Below, piece after piece: positions 24,576-37,180 of a stretch of DNA of 64,000 bases (within the stretch, counting starts at the first letter, position 1; the number at the start of each line of letters is the position of its first letter). Made by a program: the position numbers and the translations under genes. Source of the DNA: Apostichopus japonicus (Eukaryota; Echinodermata; Holothuroidea; Aspidochirotida; Stichopodidae); assembly GCF_037975245.1 (NCBI RefSeq), contig NC_092574.1, positions 25,501,213-25,565,212 on the forward strand, written 5' to 3'. The notes beneath the pieces were generated by a model, which was not told the DNA's origin, ran no database searches, and saw nothing but the letters and a program-made list of their open reading frames with translations.

Positions 24576-27500
24576 CTATGTCACAACTTTAATGCCTTCA
24601 CTACCGACAGCAGTAATGATGTCTCCGTGTAAGCTCTCGTCCTCTATCGCCAAAATGAAGGCATCCACAACAACTGAAACACTAGAAAGAAAAATAACCA
24701 AATCGTTTAAAGAACAGTTCATCGCGAGTCGTTTAAATTAGGCCTATTTCATTATTTGTCATGAAACTTGGGTAGTTAAGTCAAATGTATTGCATTGTGA
24801 TGGCTTTTTTAGCATTGGAAATCCGCAATCAGCTTTAACCACCATCATGGGCGGCGATCATGGGGGGGGGGGGGATATGTCCCCGCAATATTTTAGGTGG
24901 GGGGATATAGTATCTAATATCCCCCCAATATTTGGTGGCATAGTTTTTTGTGTGGCTATAAATAGAAAATAATGCGTGAGATTATTTATCCAAATCATAT
25001 CTGGCGGTGGCTAAAACTTCATCCAACACAGCTGCATGAGGTAAATGACTCTTCGTGGTCGTTTCTGTGACCCGTGATCGTATAGCATGTTGTCACTCAT
25101 GATTATTATCAAAATATCTGTTCATCTCTTGTGTATGATTGTAAGTACGTACAATCATATATGTGAGATCTGTCACTCCTATCCCACTTGTTAGAGTTGC
25201 ACATGCCTCGATTGCACCTGTTTCACATGTTCGTAACTTAGGAGTCATATTTGACAAAAATCTGAACATGGAGTGTCATGTAAATGATATCTGCCGGGCT
25301 GCATTTCTCGCTCTTCACAAGGTTGGTAAAATTCTTCATTTTTTGAACGATCAAACTACCGAGAGACTTGTCCATGCTTTTATTACATCACGCTTGGACT
25401 ACTGCAATATTGTGCTCTTTGGTCTCCTTGATAGTCAACTGGCTAAATTGGAACGCATTCAAAACTCTGCTGTCAGGCTGATCACTCGCACTAGCCCTGT
25501 CTCTCACATCACCTCCATACTTCATGACCTTCATTGGCTACCTGTCAAACTGCGTATTGATTACAAGGTACTCCTGTTAACCTTTAAATATATTCATGGT
25601 AGGCCTATTGCGCCACACTACTTTGGTGAACTTGTTCAAAGTTATACCCCAACTCGCCGTCTGCGCTCTAGCACCCAATCATTGCTCTCTATGCACCCTG
25701 TGTCCACTAAATCTTATGGCGAGCGATCTATCCAGTACTCCTCAACCCTCCTTTGGAATAAACCCCCAATCAACATAAAGAATGTCGTGTCTGTGGAGAT
25801 GTTCAAAACTGTTTTGAAGACACATCTGTTTTCATTGTTATAATTGTTATGTTTACTCTTATTGTATATTGTGTACATATCTTTCACTTTCTTTTGTACA
25901 GCGCGGCGAGACTTTATTGTAACTTGCGCTATATAAGAACTGTTTATTATTATCCACATCGATATGGGTTCACTGGGTTTCCATTTGGCCTGTTTCCTAC
26001 AAGATTTCCAACCGCAGGCGCGAAACCAGGGGGGGGGGTGCCAAGGGGGAGACCGCTCCCCCCCTTGAGCATATTTTTTGTATTTTTTTTTATGATATCG
26101 AAGTTTTATGGTAGCCGTTATAAGAGGTTTTAATATTTGTATACCAATAAATTAACCGTGTCTGAATTTTCGAAAATTCCCTGACCAACATTCTTCATCA
26201 TACTTCCCTCTACCCGTGCAATTTTGACCGGTCTGTTAGGGGTTGAAGGGTTTTTTTCTATATTGGTTGGCCATAGATGAAATTTTGTGCAACATTATGG
26301 GTATGTTTTGAAGTGAATTTATTATTCAAATTCTGAACAAATAATGGGCTTAAAACCTTGAAAAGTGGGGCTGACGGGTATTGTGAGCCGTTACTTAGAA
26401 TTACCTACAAAAGCAATGATCCACAGGAGATGCGATGAGTCGAACATGATGTGTTACTGGTGACAATCTTGAAAAAGGTTATGGATGAAAAAAAAAACAC
26501 TATTGGAAAAACTTGGTTCTCAGGCAAAAGTGTACATCTGGTTGGTCATTTTCAAGCCCGAGAAGTGCCATTTCCGGTGATCTGGGGGCTATCAAAACCA
26601 GAAATTTTCTTGTACGCTGCGCGCCAACCAATGGTGGCGCTCCGCTTTGATAGTATTTTGGGTATAAAAGTTCCTACGCGCCTGTACCCAAGCAAATGCC
26701 CCCCCCCCCCCAATATTTAAAACAAATCGCCGCCCCTGACCACCATAATATCCTGTTACAGAATAAGTATTTAATAAACGTAATTCATGTAATCGCATGT
26801 AAACGTATGTAATATAGAAGACGTACTTTGTTACATAGTCCTTGTTATTGTCTAATTCTTTCGTCATAACGTTATCATCCACGACGTCTTGTTTCTTGAA
26901 TATGTTGGTTAAGACTATCCCAGGGCAAATCGCAACCACTCGTAAGTCTTTACTGAAGTTGTCTGCACTTGCCTATTCATAGTGAAAATATGGCAAGGTT
27001 ATGATCAACTTCAAGCATACAGATATATAATATACAAAATGCATAATTCGGTGTTCATTAACTTAAATGGAGGTCGAAGTCACGACGCAAGCAGAACCAG
27101 TAACTGTAAAGTGTTACCGGTACGTGTGCTAGACGGTTCTGCTAGAATTGTCTGCTAGAATATATGCTAGTATACACATCAATAGTAACCAATAGGGAAA
27201 ATCTAAACAAAAAAATTCTAAAACCATAGGGGATAATTTCAGTCGATGATTCGATCTTAAAAGTTGCACAAATTGGGACTGAATTAACTACCCATTAAGG
27301 AACTAAACATGGAGTACCGGCAGTGTTGGCCCTAATATAACGTGCAAAATGTTCTAAGCGCTTTCAAAGTTATTTTCCTGCTGCTTTTTAAAACTGCCAA
27401 GTTTATTCCCACGGTTAAGGAGGATTCAATAAAAGGAAAGGAAAGTTTCTATCCGAAGAAAATGTCGATGACCTTTATGGCTACACATACAGATCAATAA

Positions 27501-30500
27501 AATAACGTCTATAAGTTCTTGTACAGTGTTATTACTCACACTGGCTATAGTTTAGCTTTTAGTTTCAAACACAGACAATTATCATCACCTTATCGGAAAA
27601 AATCTTAATTCAATAGGAAACCAAATATTTTGTGAGCTGACAAACACAATGAATTAGAAATAAGATAAAAAGAAAATTAAGAATAATTGGTTCCTGACGT
27701 TATCCGGAGTCTCTTGATATGAACAATTGAAAGAACATTGGTTACTTGGGCAACCTTATTAGAGGTTAAGAAACAATAGATCAACATTATGTATAACGCG
27801 GAACCGAATTATTTTCTAATTTAAAGAACATGTGTTTGTATATCACACCCTTTTTTTTCTCATTGTATAATTGAACACACATCTTCTCATCTTCTCCCAT
27901 CACCATTCTGTTATAGAAAACATTTAATTAAACGATACTTAATTGTGAAAATTGTCGGTCTAGAAATAAAGAACCATAGAAGCGTGGAAAACATAAATTA
28001 AAATGATATCGGTCATATTTTCGTCATAACTGCTGACAAACGTCATCATGAAACGTACAAAAACAATCCGTCAATACAAATACGATTTGATTTCTACTAT
28101 ATACAACAACTATTATTTGAGGGTTTTAACCGAAAAAACTACCTTCTACACACGACGGTGCAACGTTTGACGACGTTTACATGACTTCTTCGTAATATAT
28201 AGACGAATAGGTATCCTATAATCATCTTTGTCTTCTAAATCACACAAGACCCAACCGATCTTGGCCTTAAGAGAGGAACAATTGACAAAACATAACCTAC
28301 CGGCAAAGATTTGGTAAAGGCCACTACGCCATGTTTAGCTGCAAAGTAGCTACTGTTCAGGATGTTTGTATCCTGAACCACCATGCCTGTATACAGAAAA
28401 GGAGAAGAAGAAGGAATGGATTATATAGCTTTACATAGAAATTACATTGGATTGGATCACTAATCTATTTAATTAAAGGGAATCTCTAGTATTATAGATA
28501 TTATGGAAGCAGTTGTTATCGGGTATTATACATACCAGTAGGTTAATAGGTAACAATATATAGTATACTCAATCACAACAAATAAACTAATCTGCAGTCT
28601 TATGTTATCTCCATGTCAACGTTCACACCAATATAAAGGTATTAGACCCGAAGACTCGTCACCAAACGTCACCAAAACGTAAAAACTCGAGTCTACCAAA
28701 CGTGACCAGCTCTCGGGGTACATGCCACATGACCGTGGTGTATAGGCCACATGGGAAATGGTAGTTCGCAAGTTGAACTTGCCGTTTGGTATAAAAGTGG
28801 CAGAAGTGATATGTGGTTCTGGATCCTACTACCAGTGTCTCGGGAAAAAGCAGGAAAATGTATATATATATACCCGAGAAGGGTAACAGTTATGAAGATT
28901 TACTTAAGTTAACGTTCAAGTTAGCTAGTCATAACGCAAGCGAGTTAACATGTTTACTTATTGACTTTATTGACAAAAGCCCAATTGTTGAAACGACTCA
29001 AACTCGCCAGTCGAACAGTCGTCAGCAGTATATAGCAGTATGTATTTTTGTTTTAAATGTCAGAAAGACGATTTACTCTGAAATTTCTTTGGAATGTATC
29101 TCCTTCTATTTCTCCTTCTTGTTGTTCACCTTTTTTTCGAAAATTATTGAGTGGGTAGGAGGGAGATACACCCCGTTACTCCCGACCTGCTCCACTAATA
29201 CAGGCCTATATTGGAATGTGTCATCTTCTTCTTGATTGTAATTAGGCAAATTATTAAGTGTGGCTAGTCAATACCTAAGCCATCCTATCCGTGGTTCATA
29301 TAGGCCTTTGCACCAAACTGCTTTAAGATTTGATCATACTTGTCTTAGTTGTATACATTTACTCGATTGACTTCTCTCTCAAATGGAACTTACCGGAGAT
29401 TGATGATGTGTTTACGATGATGCCTTTCTCTGGTCTTGGTTCTTTCGTCATTAATTCTTCAGCGATTAAACATCCATTAATGACTGCCAACTACAATATT
29501 AAAAGTGTTATCTATGTCAATATGTACATTAAAGAAGACAAATGTTAGGGTACATAGGTTGTTTGTTTGTTTTGTTTCTATCTCATAGAGAGCAGTTAAT
29601 GAATATCGGTCAGGAAATGGGAGGGTGGAGGGCAAGTGAAATAGTGGTACGTACAGCACATATTAAGCTTTCAAATTTGATCAAGTTTAAAGATAAACTA
29701 CCTAATGCATTGTCAACGATCGGACTTATTACAGGCTTGCATTAGTTTACCTGACAATATAGAAACAAGCAACATCAAAAACTTCCTCCTCAAATATGAA
29801 TAGAGTATTTTTGCTAAATCATATTAGGATATCTTGATACTATCTTTATGATAACGTATGGCCGTTTACTGGTTACTTTGGAAAGGTGACGCAGGTGCCA
29901 ATAGCCCGGGGTTATATGAAGGAAAAAGGATGGCGGAGCCGAGGTCTGTCCAGGTAATCGGGGGTTGCCAGCCTACAGTAAACTTATATATAGCCCTGGA
30001 GATATTATCAACTCTTTTGCTCTTGATACGCACTACTTGTAATACTCATCCCCACCCCCGCAACTCGAATAGCCATCTGGCCGAGGAAACCCTCATTATT
30101 ACCAAAGAGGCCGTTTGTGAAAGTAAACTTGATAGGTCGTCATAAATTGGCGTTATCGAAAAATATGGCTAATAATGCAGTATTATTTGATTAAAATGTT
30201 GTACGGCAATGGTTTTCAATTAATTTTCTACGAGGGCCAGAATGCCCCCCAAAAAAAGGTTGCAAGGAGCCACTGCTTGATGGAATCGAATTCCCAATAT
30301 CTCTATAGATTGACAATGTGCATGGTATGTAGGTTAGAATTGTGGCCATGCCTTATTAAGGCGTTACGGGCCAGCATCCACAATAAGAGCATGCCAAGTA
30401 TTCCTCCGTGGGCCAGATAGAAATCTCAAGGGCCGGATGCAGCCCGCGGGTCCCCTTTGAGAGCAGCTGCTATATAGTGTAAGCCACTTCCAAACGTTAT

Positions 30501-33500
30501 ATGCTGCTGCGGTTACACGTTATACGTACCAAACAAATCTCAATTGTCTTTCGGTTGTCTTTTGCGATTAATCCAGCGTTGTTCACTACAATATCAAGCT
30601 GCCCGTGTACATCGAATGCTTCTTGAAATGACTCTGAAAGAGATGGCAGGTTTTATATAATTACACATCGAATGCTTCTTGAAATGACTCTGAAAGTGAA
30701 GGGAAGTTTTATATTATTTACGTGACGTATAACCTAGACCGTACCCAGTCCATCTACGATCAGACTGTTTAAACACTTTGAAAATTCGCTATATGTTGTT
30801 AGTAAAGCATTGACGGCCTTCTGGAACCGTTCTGACGTTTTGATTTCGAAGAAAATCACGTATAGTTGATATTAAGATCTTGTACACTGGCGGATCCAGG
30901 GCCTTTGTTTGGGAGGGGCCAAAGTGGAATTAGAGTGACATGGGGAAGGGGTCTAAGGTGAGGGGCAGGCGCGGCGGAACGGAAAAAATTATTGGGGTGC
31001 TAATGTGTGGACACTATCTAAGCGGAGCGCCACCATCGGTTGGCGCGGAGCGTACAAAAAAAATTTGAGTTTTATCAAACCCCCAGATGGCCGGAAACGG
31101 CACTTCCCAAGTGTTTTATGCTTCGAATACCTACCCCTAGAATATGGGTCTCAAGCCTGCAATTTCTCAGATTGCACGAAAGTCTGTAAAAACATTGTAA
31201 TTTGTATATTCGATGGTGTTTTAATAAGAGAGTAGCTATTACTCGAAGTGTACTCGCAAAGACGTTTTTGAGTGTAGTAAGGGCAGTGGCGGAGCTAGGG
31301 GTATTGGTCAGGGGGGGCAAGAATAGTCTGTAGGGGCGCTTTCGACACTATCAGAGCCAATATACGGCTCTGGACACTATCTAAGCGGAGCGCCACCACA
31401 GGTTGGCGCGGAGCGGTCAGAAAATTTTTGAGTAAAGATACTCCCTAGATTGCAGGAAATCACCCTTTCGGGCCTTACTAATTTGCAGATAAACGGAGAA
31501 TAAATAGGTGTCGTCGCCATTTTGTCGGAAAATTACACCAACAGAATATGACAAATGTCAATAGGTATATGAGAGCGCAATAAAATAGTCAATAATCGCG
31601 AATAAGTAAAAAAGTAGTGAAAAGCTGAAAAGGGCGTCAGCAGTCCATTTGAGTCCGTCAGGGGGGGGGGGGGGCATTCGCCCCTGACTGTATATATGGA
31701 CGCTCCGCCACTAAGTAAGGGGATGTTGGAGAACTGGCTGAAATGAGGCAAGTCATCGGCCTAAGACGAAGTTGTGTTACGCTTACCGGTACTCACACTA
31801 ACTTCTTCCACTTTTCACGGGGCGTGAAGACGCGGTTGGGGTGACAATGTGGTCTATAGCCAGGGGACGGGCCGAGGGTCCCCCAGCAATTACTAAAATT
31901 ATTACACCTATATAGTATACGTGTGCATCGGACAGATCGACAAGTATGCATTGAAAAATGGACAGATGCACGTTTCGGAACCTTGGTAAATATTGGGGGG
32001 GGGGCTTATCATGCATTTGCCCCATTTTTCATTGGGGGCTGAGCCCCCCCCCCCCAAGCCCCCCCGGTTCCGCCGCCACTGGGGAGGGGGTGCCCTCCTC
32101 CCCTTTGGAAAATTTTCTATTGCTGAATGCCCTCAGATGCAATTTGGTGCGACAAAAGTGTACAATGGTGATGTTACTTTACTTCTAAAGAAATGTTTCC
32201 CAGGTGTAATTTTCTAAAATATTTATGAAACAAAGTTGGGATCATCTTTCTCAAGAAATTTTATTTCTCATAGGTTATAAATTTCTTACAACCAGCCTGT
32301 AACTGCAAAATGGTGTTAAACTGTAAATCCTCATGCTCATACATTTACATAGCTCCCAACTCTTGAGAAGGCAAATGCTGGTCCATGACACGAATCGCTT
32401 TCCTGGGGGAGGGGTATAAGGGGAGGGGGTGTCCCCCTCCCCTTTTGATTTTTTTTGGAATCCTGGTGATGCCTACATGTAAAATGGTGGCCCTTAGAAA
32501 GGCTTTTGTCACCCAAAATTTTCTGAGAAATATGCATTTTTTTGTGTGTAACATCAATAAATTGAATAGTAGGTGATAATTCATTCTTTCCCGTGGCATG
32601 AAAATGTTCGCTGCTCGCCCCAATGAAAAGAATTATAGGCTAATTTGAGGTTCAAATGATGCTGTAAAGGAGGTTTATACTCTGTTATGCTAAATGCTAA
32701 AGAAATGATGGTTGCTAAGTCAAAATTTGATGCAATTTTTTTTTTATGTATACTTGACAATTACAATGCGGTTTTTTCGGACGCTTGTACGGGTCAGCGG
32801 GTTTGGGTGTTAGAATGCGGGTCTAATTCCCGCGAATTGCGGGTCAGTTGGGAGCTCTGCATTTAATTTTAAACCATAAAACGAAAAGGTTTAGACTAGT
32901 CTACCACTGCTATTCCTCTCGCTTTTTTTAATTTCCAATCATATGATTTAGCGGATGTTCGGAAACACTTTTTGGCTCACCTTTGGGGGGGCCATGGCCC
33001 CCCTTGGCCCCCCCTTGGATCCGCCAGTGATCTTGTACGGCATAGAACCTACTTTTTTCCGTGTGTGTGCCATTTCCTCATGGGACCATGATGACACTAT
33101 CTAAGCGGAGAGCTCTCTACGTTTAAGTATTGTTATTTTAACAAAGCTGGTAAAAGCGAAACAAAAACACGGTGACCGCATCCGCGATCCGAGCGGTTAA
33201 AACTAAACCTTTCCTACCACATGTGCCTAGAATCTAGAGGTTGAACAATATACTGACTGATGAAATCAGAATAAATGATATGAACACTAACTGAAATAGC
33301 TCAAACTGTCCAGGCAATCATAGTATCGTTGGCCTACTGTCAACTAGGAATTAGGGACAGTGGTCCCCTGCCCCTCCCCCCTCCCCCACCGCATGTTACG
33401 GTACTGTACTTGGCAGTTAACTTAATAACATATAAAATGTTTTTTGAACATATGTGGTACTAAGCTAACTACTAAGCTAAATTTGAGGTATAATGAGTAG

Positions 33501-34637
33501 CATGATTATATATAGCAACAACTAGACTAGCAGCTTAGCACCATATGGTGACCATATATGTATCTGTCTCATTGTCTTGTGGCTTAGCAGATAGCCTCAG
33601 CGGTGTTTGGGCGCTGTTCCTCATTTAATTAACGCTAGAAATGAAATCCGTAATTCTTTTCAACCCTGTTGAAAAGTTCTATTCTTCATCGGGGGGTTGA
33701 ACACTTGATAGTATAACATTAATAACTATAGGCCTACTAATCTCATGTAGCACAATATTTGAGCTCCCTTTATGAGATACACGAGTTATTTTGAGCCCGA
33801 TAGGCGAAGCGCCTACACGAGCCATTCACTAAACCGGAAGGTGGGGGATTTGAAATTGTGTCCCACACCCTTCAGAAAGTGGGGAGGAGAGGGGATGTGT
33901 CCCCCCGTCCCCACATAATTCAGGCCCCTGCCATCGACTGACAGTATTACAGTATTACGGCTTCCCGTTGACGTGAGAAACAAATTATTGAGTATTTGGA
34001 AGACTCACCGTGTAGTTTAGCTTCCTTTGACACGTCACAATGAATAAATCGAACTTTGTCACTGCCAAACTTTTCAGAAAATTCTGTCGCCGTTTGTTGT
34101 CCCAAGTCCGCGTTTATATCGAGGATGGCGACAAGCTATACAAGCATACAAAAAGAAAAAAGGAAGAATACATCCTGCCATCAAAAGTTAACATTCGTTA
34201 TGCTATAAAAAAGAATTCCTCGAATATCCTTAATGGTTAACTGAAATGAACATATATTACTCCTCGTCGCAGGATACGGAATGTTTGTATCATTAAAGTA
34301 TAACGTTGGGTATGTAGTTGGCCGGTGTGTTGAATACACGACATAGGAAACGAGAAATTAGCGTAACCTTGTTCGATTTTTCATTGATAATATTTGTCCC
34401 CTTCTCTTTTTCCGCGACCTCGAATCAACGTATTGACTTGCCCCCCCCACCCCCCCCCCCTCTCTCCACCTCTCTCTCTCTCTCTCACATGTTTTAATAA
34501 TTATATTCGTCCATGAAATGAAAGAACTAAAATATCAACAGTACCTTTGCTCCATGTTCAAGAAGGCGCTGACAGAGGGCCTTGCCAATTCCCTCTGCTC
34601 CACCAGTCACCAATGCTACTTTGTTTAATATCTTCAT
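24576..34637 (-). CDS. HPGD-like: 15-hydroxyprostaglandin dehydrogenase-like short-chain dehydrogenase, complete
   Basis: NAD-dependent short-chain dehydrogenase of the HPGD type, expected to oxidise the 15-hydroxyl of prostaglandins or similar hydroxy-lipids in the cytosol. Exons: 34545-34637 (ATG), 34009-34135, 30530-30633, 29394-29490, 28301-28386, 26827-26972, 24576-24681 (stop). Every junction is GT-AG and in phase, giving 252 aa against about 266 for the vertebrate enzyme. Visible motifs: TGGAEGIG at residues 11-18 (dinucleotide binding), acidic ILDIN after the second strand, NNAG at 91-94, NTSS with Ser138, YFAAK giving Tyr154 and Lys158, then CPGIVLTN. The catalytic Asn-Ser-Tyr-Lys set is complete. 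Introns are stretched by transposons: 30634-34008 holds a nested hAT stack and 24682-26826 a 1.9-kb hAT-like element with a LINE inside. The substrate is inferred from family resemblance only. Confidence 0.94.
25163..25955 (+). mobile_element. 5'-truncated CR1/L2-type LINE
   Basis: An open frame of 226 codons (25163-25843) encodes the RT C-terminus: HVRNLGVIFDKNL, SRLDYCNIVLFGL, LERIQNSAVRLI, LHDLHWLPVKLRIDYKVLL, then LLWNKPP. The 3' UTR ends with GCGCTATATAAGAACTG, the kind of tail seen in CR1/L2 elements. The upstream RT core is missing. The uninterrupted frame suggests a fairly recent insertion. Confidence 0.9.
26015..26684 (+). repeat. 600-700-bp interspersed repeat, copy 2
   Basis: Begins CAGGCGCGAAACCAGG followed by a G tract and ends CCTACGCGCCTG, so its termini look inverted. 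The body matches copies 1 and 3. It carries the hairpin block at 26619-26646. It lies inside the hAT-like element 24846-26738. No clean target duplication seen. Confidence 0.75.
26973..28300. other. Intron 5 of the intact dehydrogenase, no element recognised
   Basis: 1.3 kb of AT-rich sequence between exons 26827-26972 and 28301-28386. No TIRs, tandem repeats or coding pieces seen. Confidence 0.5.
30205..30466. mobile_element. Possible hAT-type remnant
   Basis: Left CAATGGTTTTCAATTAA and right (inverse) CAGCTGCTCTCAAAGGGG resemble hAT ends. GGGCCGGATGCAGCCCGCGG near the right end is typical of Charlie-like elements. No target duplication found. It lies in intron 2 of the intact dehydrogenase is excluded: it lies in intron 3. 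Confidence 0.4.
30609..30712. repeat. Tandem duplication copying the 3' splice site of dehydrogenase exon 3
   Basis: The stretch ACATCGAATGCTTCTTGAAA, followed by TGACTCTGAAAG and a T-rich tail, occurs twice about 55 bp apart. The first copy is the true start of exon 3 (30530-30633) with its acceptor. The second lies in the intron and duplicates the acceptor and first 25 exon bases. Confidence 0.9.
30885..33029 (+). mobile_element. hAT-like element (2.1 kb) in intron 2 of the intact dehydrogenase
   Basis: Left end CACTGGCGGATCCAGGG; right end inverse CACTGGCGGATCCAAGGG. A perfect 8-bp duplication ATCTTGTA lies at 30877-30884 and 33030-33037. It contains the 31284-31713 element and further G/C-tract repeat pieces (31980-32110, 32395-32450). 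No long coding frame. Confidence 0.92.
31284..31713 (+). mobile_element. hAT-like MITE (430 bp) nested in 30885-33029
   Basis: Left end CAGTGGCGGAGCTAGGGG; right end inverse TAGTGGCGGAGCG. A perfect 8-bp duplication AGTAAGGG lies at 31276-31283 and 31714-31721. Internal hairpin block at 31374-31412. Confidence 0.93.
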
Positions 34638-35366
34638 CTTCGACAGAATAATTTAGCAACCAAACACACGGTATAAACTCTTTGTACGACACTTTCTCTA
34701 GGCTAACCAACTTCCAACTTAACAAAATCCAGGCGCATCCGATACCTATTACAACGTAGAGATTCAAACAGTCTATGGACAATCCCTTTGCGACATGTGT
34801 GTGTAGCCTATATGCAATAGAATTAAACAGTTAAAGAATTTTGAATGCGAACGTGTGTTGTGTGAAGTTAAAAGTCACGAGAGTTACGATTGTATAGAGT
34901 CCCCGTCTATCGAGTACAGTGAACAACAACAGGATATAGCTCAAGTTCAGAGGGGTTAGATCAGGGTTTCCCTAACTTAACGATGTCAGAGTGTCAGATG
35001 TCAGAGGCACGAACCCCAACGTTTCGAGACACGATTTGAGTTATACTATACTATAATACGCATAACAGTGCTTCGTAAAAGATCAAGTTCATAGTGTAAT
35101 ATTGAAAAGATATATCATGTTAAAACAGGCTAGTGACTGCATGTTGTCACTCAACAACAATTTTCAAGCATGAATTTATGCTATCTTTGCTTTGTGTCGG
35201 GAAAAATGGAGGTCATCTGGAATTTCCAAAAAATAATAAAAATTACTTTGGCCAACATTTCAGTTACTTTCTCAGCTCTTTATCTTCAGGACGTACTGTC
35301 ATGCGTTCACCAACTTCACCAAAGTCATGCAGCCTGTGTCTGTTTCATAATTCAGTTATTTATCAC

Positions 35367-36438
35367 CATATGCGTAGGAGGCGGGGGGGGCTGGGGGGGG
35401 GCCGCAGCCCCCAACCAAAAGTTTTTGTGAAAATTCGGGCAATATGATGAGAATTTTTCGGGCACCTACTGAAAGAAATATAATTTGCAATGTGTTTTTC
35501 AATGGTGAAACTGATATTATCATTATCATTATTATTGTAACGACTTCCCCAACAATTCTAACCAATATAGAAGGGTAATAACACGGCAAATGATTGTATG
35601 CAGTGGCGTCGTGCCCAGTGGTGCCCGGGGGGCACAGCCCCCCCCCCCAATTTTGTCAAAAGTAGACTAAATAGTCAATTGCTCTTTGATGGTAGTTGCG
35701 GATTTTCCACACACCTCAAAGACGACATATCGGGATTAGTAATGCCATTGCCTTTGAATATGTTTGTCCTAAGCTCGCGTTTGATACAGTCACAATTAAC
35801 CTGGAAAATAATCACTTCGTTGTCGCACGTTTTACCTTAGGTTTCGCTACTTTCGCTTTTTCTGCCCATGTTTTCAAACGGCATAGCTTTTTCTTCACCC
35901 AGTCACCACTTCTCACGGGCATGGGCGGTGATCATGGATCAGCCAACACAAAAATGTTTCGATTTCTGAAATTTTGGGCGCTTCTGGGAGACGAGGAATT
36001 GGTAAACTGAGGAATAAATGGCGATCACTTCCTTCGAGAATATTTCCCAAAATAAAAAAATTGCCGGAAATTTTTATCAATTTTAGGGTTGTTGCTTACT
36101 GCCATAAGGCACGGGAAGTGCCTTTTCCTGCAATCTGAGGGGTCTGCCAGACGAAAAATTTTCTTGTACGCTGCGCGCCAACCTGTGGTGGCGCTCCGCT
36201 TAGATAGTCGTCACCTGCTCACGCCCCCCCCCCCCAATTTTTTTTTATTTTCGCACGACGCCCCTGATTGTATGTTATTGGCATCCGATGTGAATATCCG
36301 ATGAATACCTATATGATATGCACATTAACGTGTTGAACGCGCGCGAAGCGCGCAGAACATTTTGGTTATATTTTTTCGGGCAAGTCGTTACAGCCCCCCC
36401 CCCCCCCCGCCAAATCAAATTGGGCTCCTACGCATATG
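35367..36438 (+). mobile_element. hAT-like MITE family 1, copy 2, interrupted by another hAT
   Basis: The same family as 9864-10232 with ends CATATGCGTAGGAG and inverse. Duplications are TTTATCAC (35359-35366) and TTCATCAC (36439-36446). It contains the 35601-36266 element, without which it would be about 400 bp. It keeps the palindromic GCGCGCGAAGCGCGC. Confidence 0.88.
35601..36266 (+). mobile_element. hAT-like MITE (666 bp), innermost of a triple nest
   Basis: Ends CAGTGGCGTCGTGC left, CAGGGGCGTCGTGCGA right (minus strand). A perfect 8-bp duplication ATTGTATG lies at 35593-35600 and 36267-36274. C-tracts lie just inside both ends. It carries the GCGCCAACC...GGTGGCGC hairpin at 36176-36200. 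No transposase. Confidence 0.93.
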
Positions 36439-37049
36439 TTCATCACATGCATGGTACGGTACTACTATGGCAACATATGCGTATGGAACGCGAAAGAGTT
36501 TGTCGATAGGTACAACTTTTGTCCATTACTAAATTATATGATATATCAGATTTTTGTTCAACAAAAAGTACTATAGTTTTGACTTTCAGAAACGTCTCAT
36601 GAACCCCCTGGGATGGACTCACGCACCCTCTGGGGGTTCATGCACCCCAGTTAGGGAACCGCTAGGTTAGATTGAGTTATAGTCCACGCAAACCTTGAAA
36701 GGGTTATAAACTATATGTCATAAAAAGGATAGCAAGTACGCTGTACAACAATACGCTGACGACACAGTTCTGGCTCAGAGCGTTCTATTAATTCTATATA
36801 GTTTCTGTACTCAAAGATTTTCGTAGGATCTCGGGCCTCGTTATAAACTTTGATCAGTCCTTGCTGTTCCCTGGTGGTGGTTTTATTTCATCTCCCCCGC
36901 TCCACATAACAAATTATTTATTTTCAAATTTCACATGGTCCGATACAGTATTTAGGTATCTCTTTCATCAACCATAGTGAGGACTTTTTCCATTTATAGT
37001 CAGGTGCGTATCCAGGGGGGGGGGGCGTTGGGGGCGCGCGCCCCCCGGG

Positions 37050-37180
37050 TAAGGAAAAGAGGAGAGAATAAAAAAGAGAAGAAAAAAAGGAAAAGGAGGG
37101 GGAAAAAAGAAAAGGAGGAGAGGAAGGAAGGGAAAAGAAAAAGAAAAAAGAGAGAAAAAGGAAAAAAGGAGGGAGCAGAA
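37050..37180. repeat. Purine-rich (GGAAA)n tract
   Basis: About 130 bp of almost pure A and G on the plus strand. Lys/Glu-rich and Ser/Phe-rich open frames across it are artefacts. Confidence 0.9.

Larger units (their letters stand above)
24846..26738 (+). mobile_element. hAT-like element (1.9 kb) in intron 6 of the intact dehydrogenase
   Basis: Left end CATGGGCGGCGATC; right end inverse CAGGGGCGGCGATT. A perfect 8-bp duplication ACCACCAT lies at 24838-24845 and 26739-26746. It encloses a CR1-type LINE 3' end and a copy of the 600-700-bp repeat. Removing it would leave an intron of about 240 bp. Confidence 0.92.
34962..36664 (+). mobile_element. hAT-like element, outermost of a triple nest
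   Basis: Left end CAGGGTTTCCCTAACTT; right end on the minus strand TAGCGGTTCCCTAACTGGGG. A perfect 8-bp duplication GGTTAGAT lies at 34954-34961 and 36665-36672. It contains the MITE 35367-36438, which contains 35601-36266. About 325 bp upstream of the intact dehydrogenase ATG. Confidence 0.9.
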
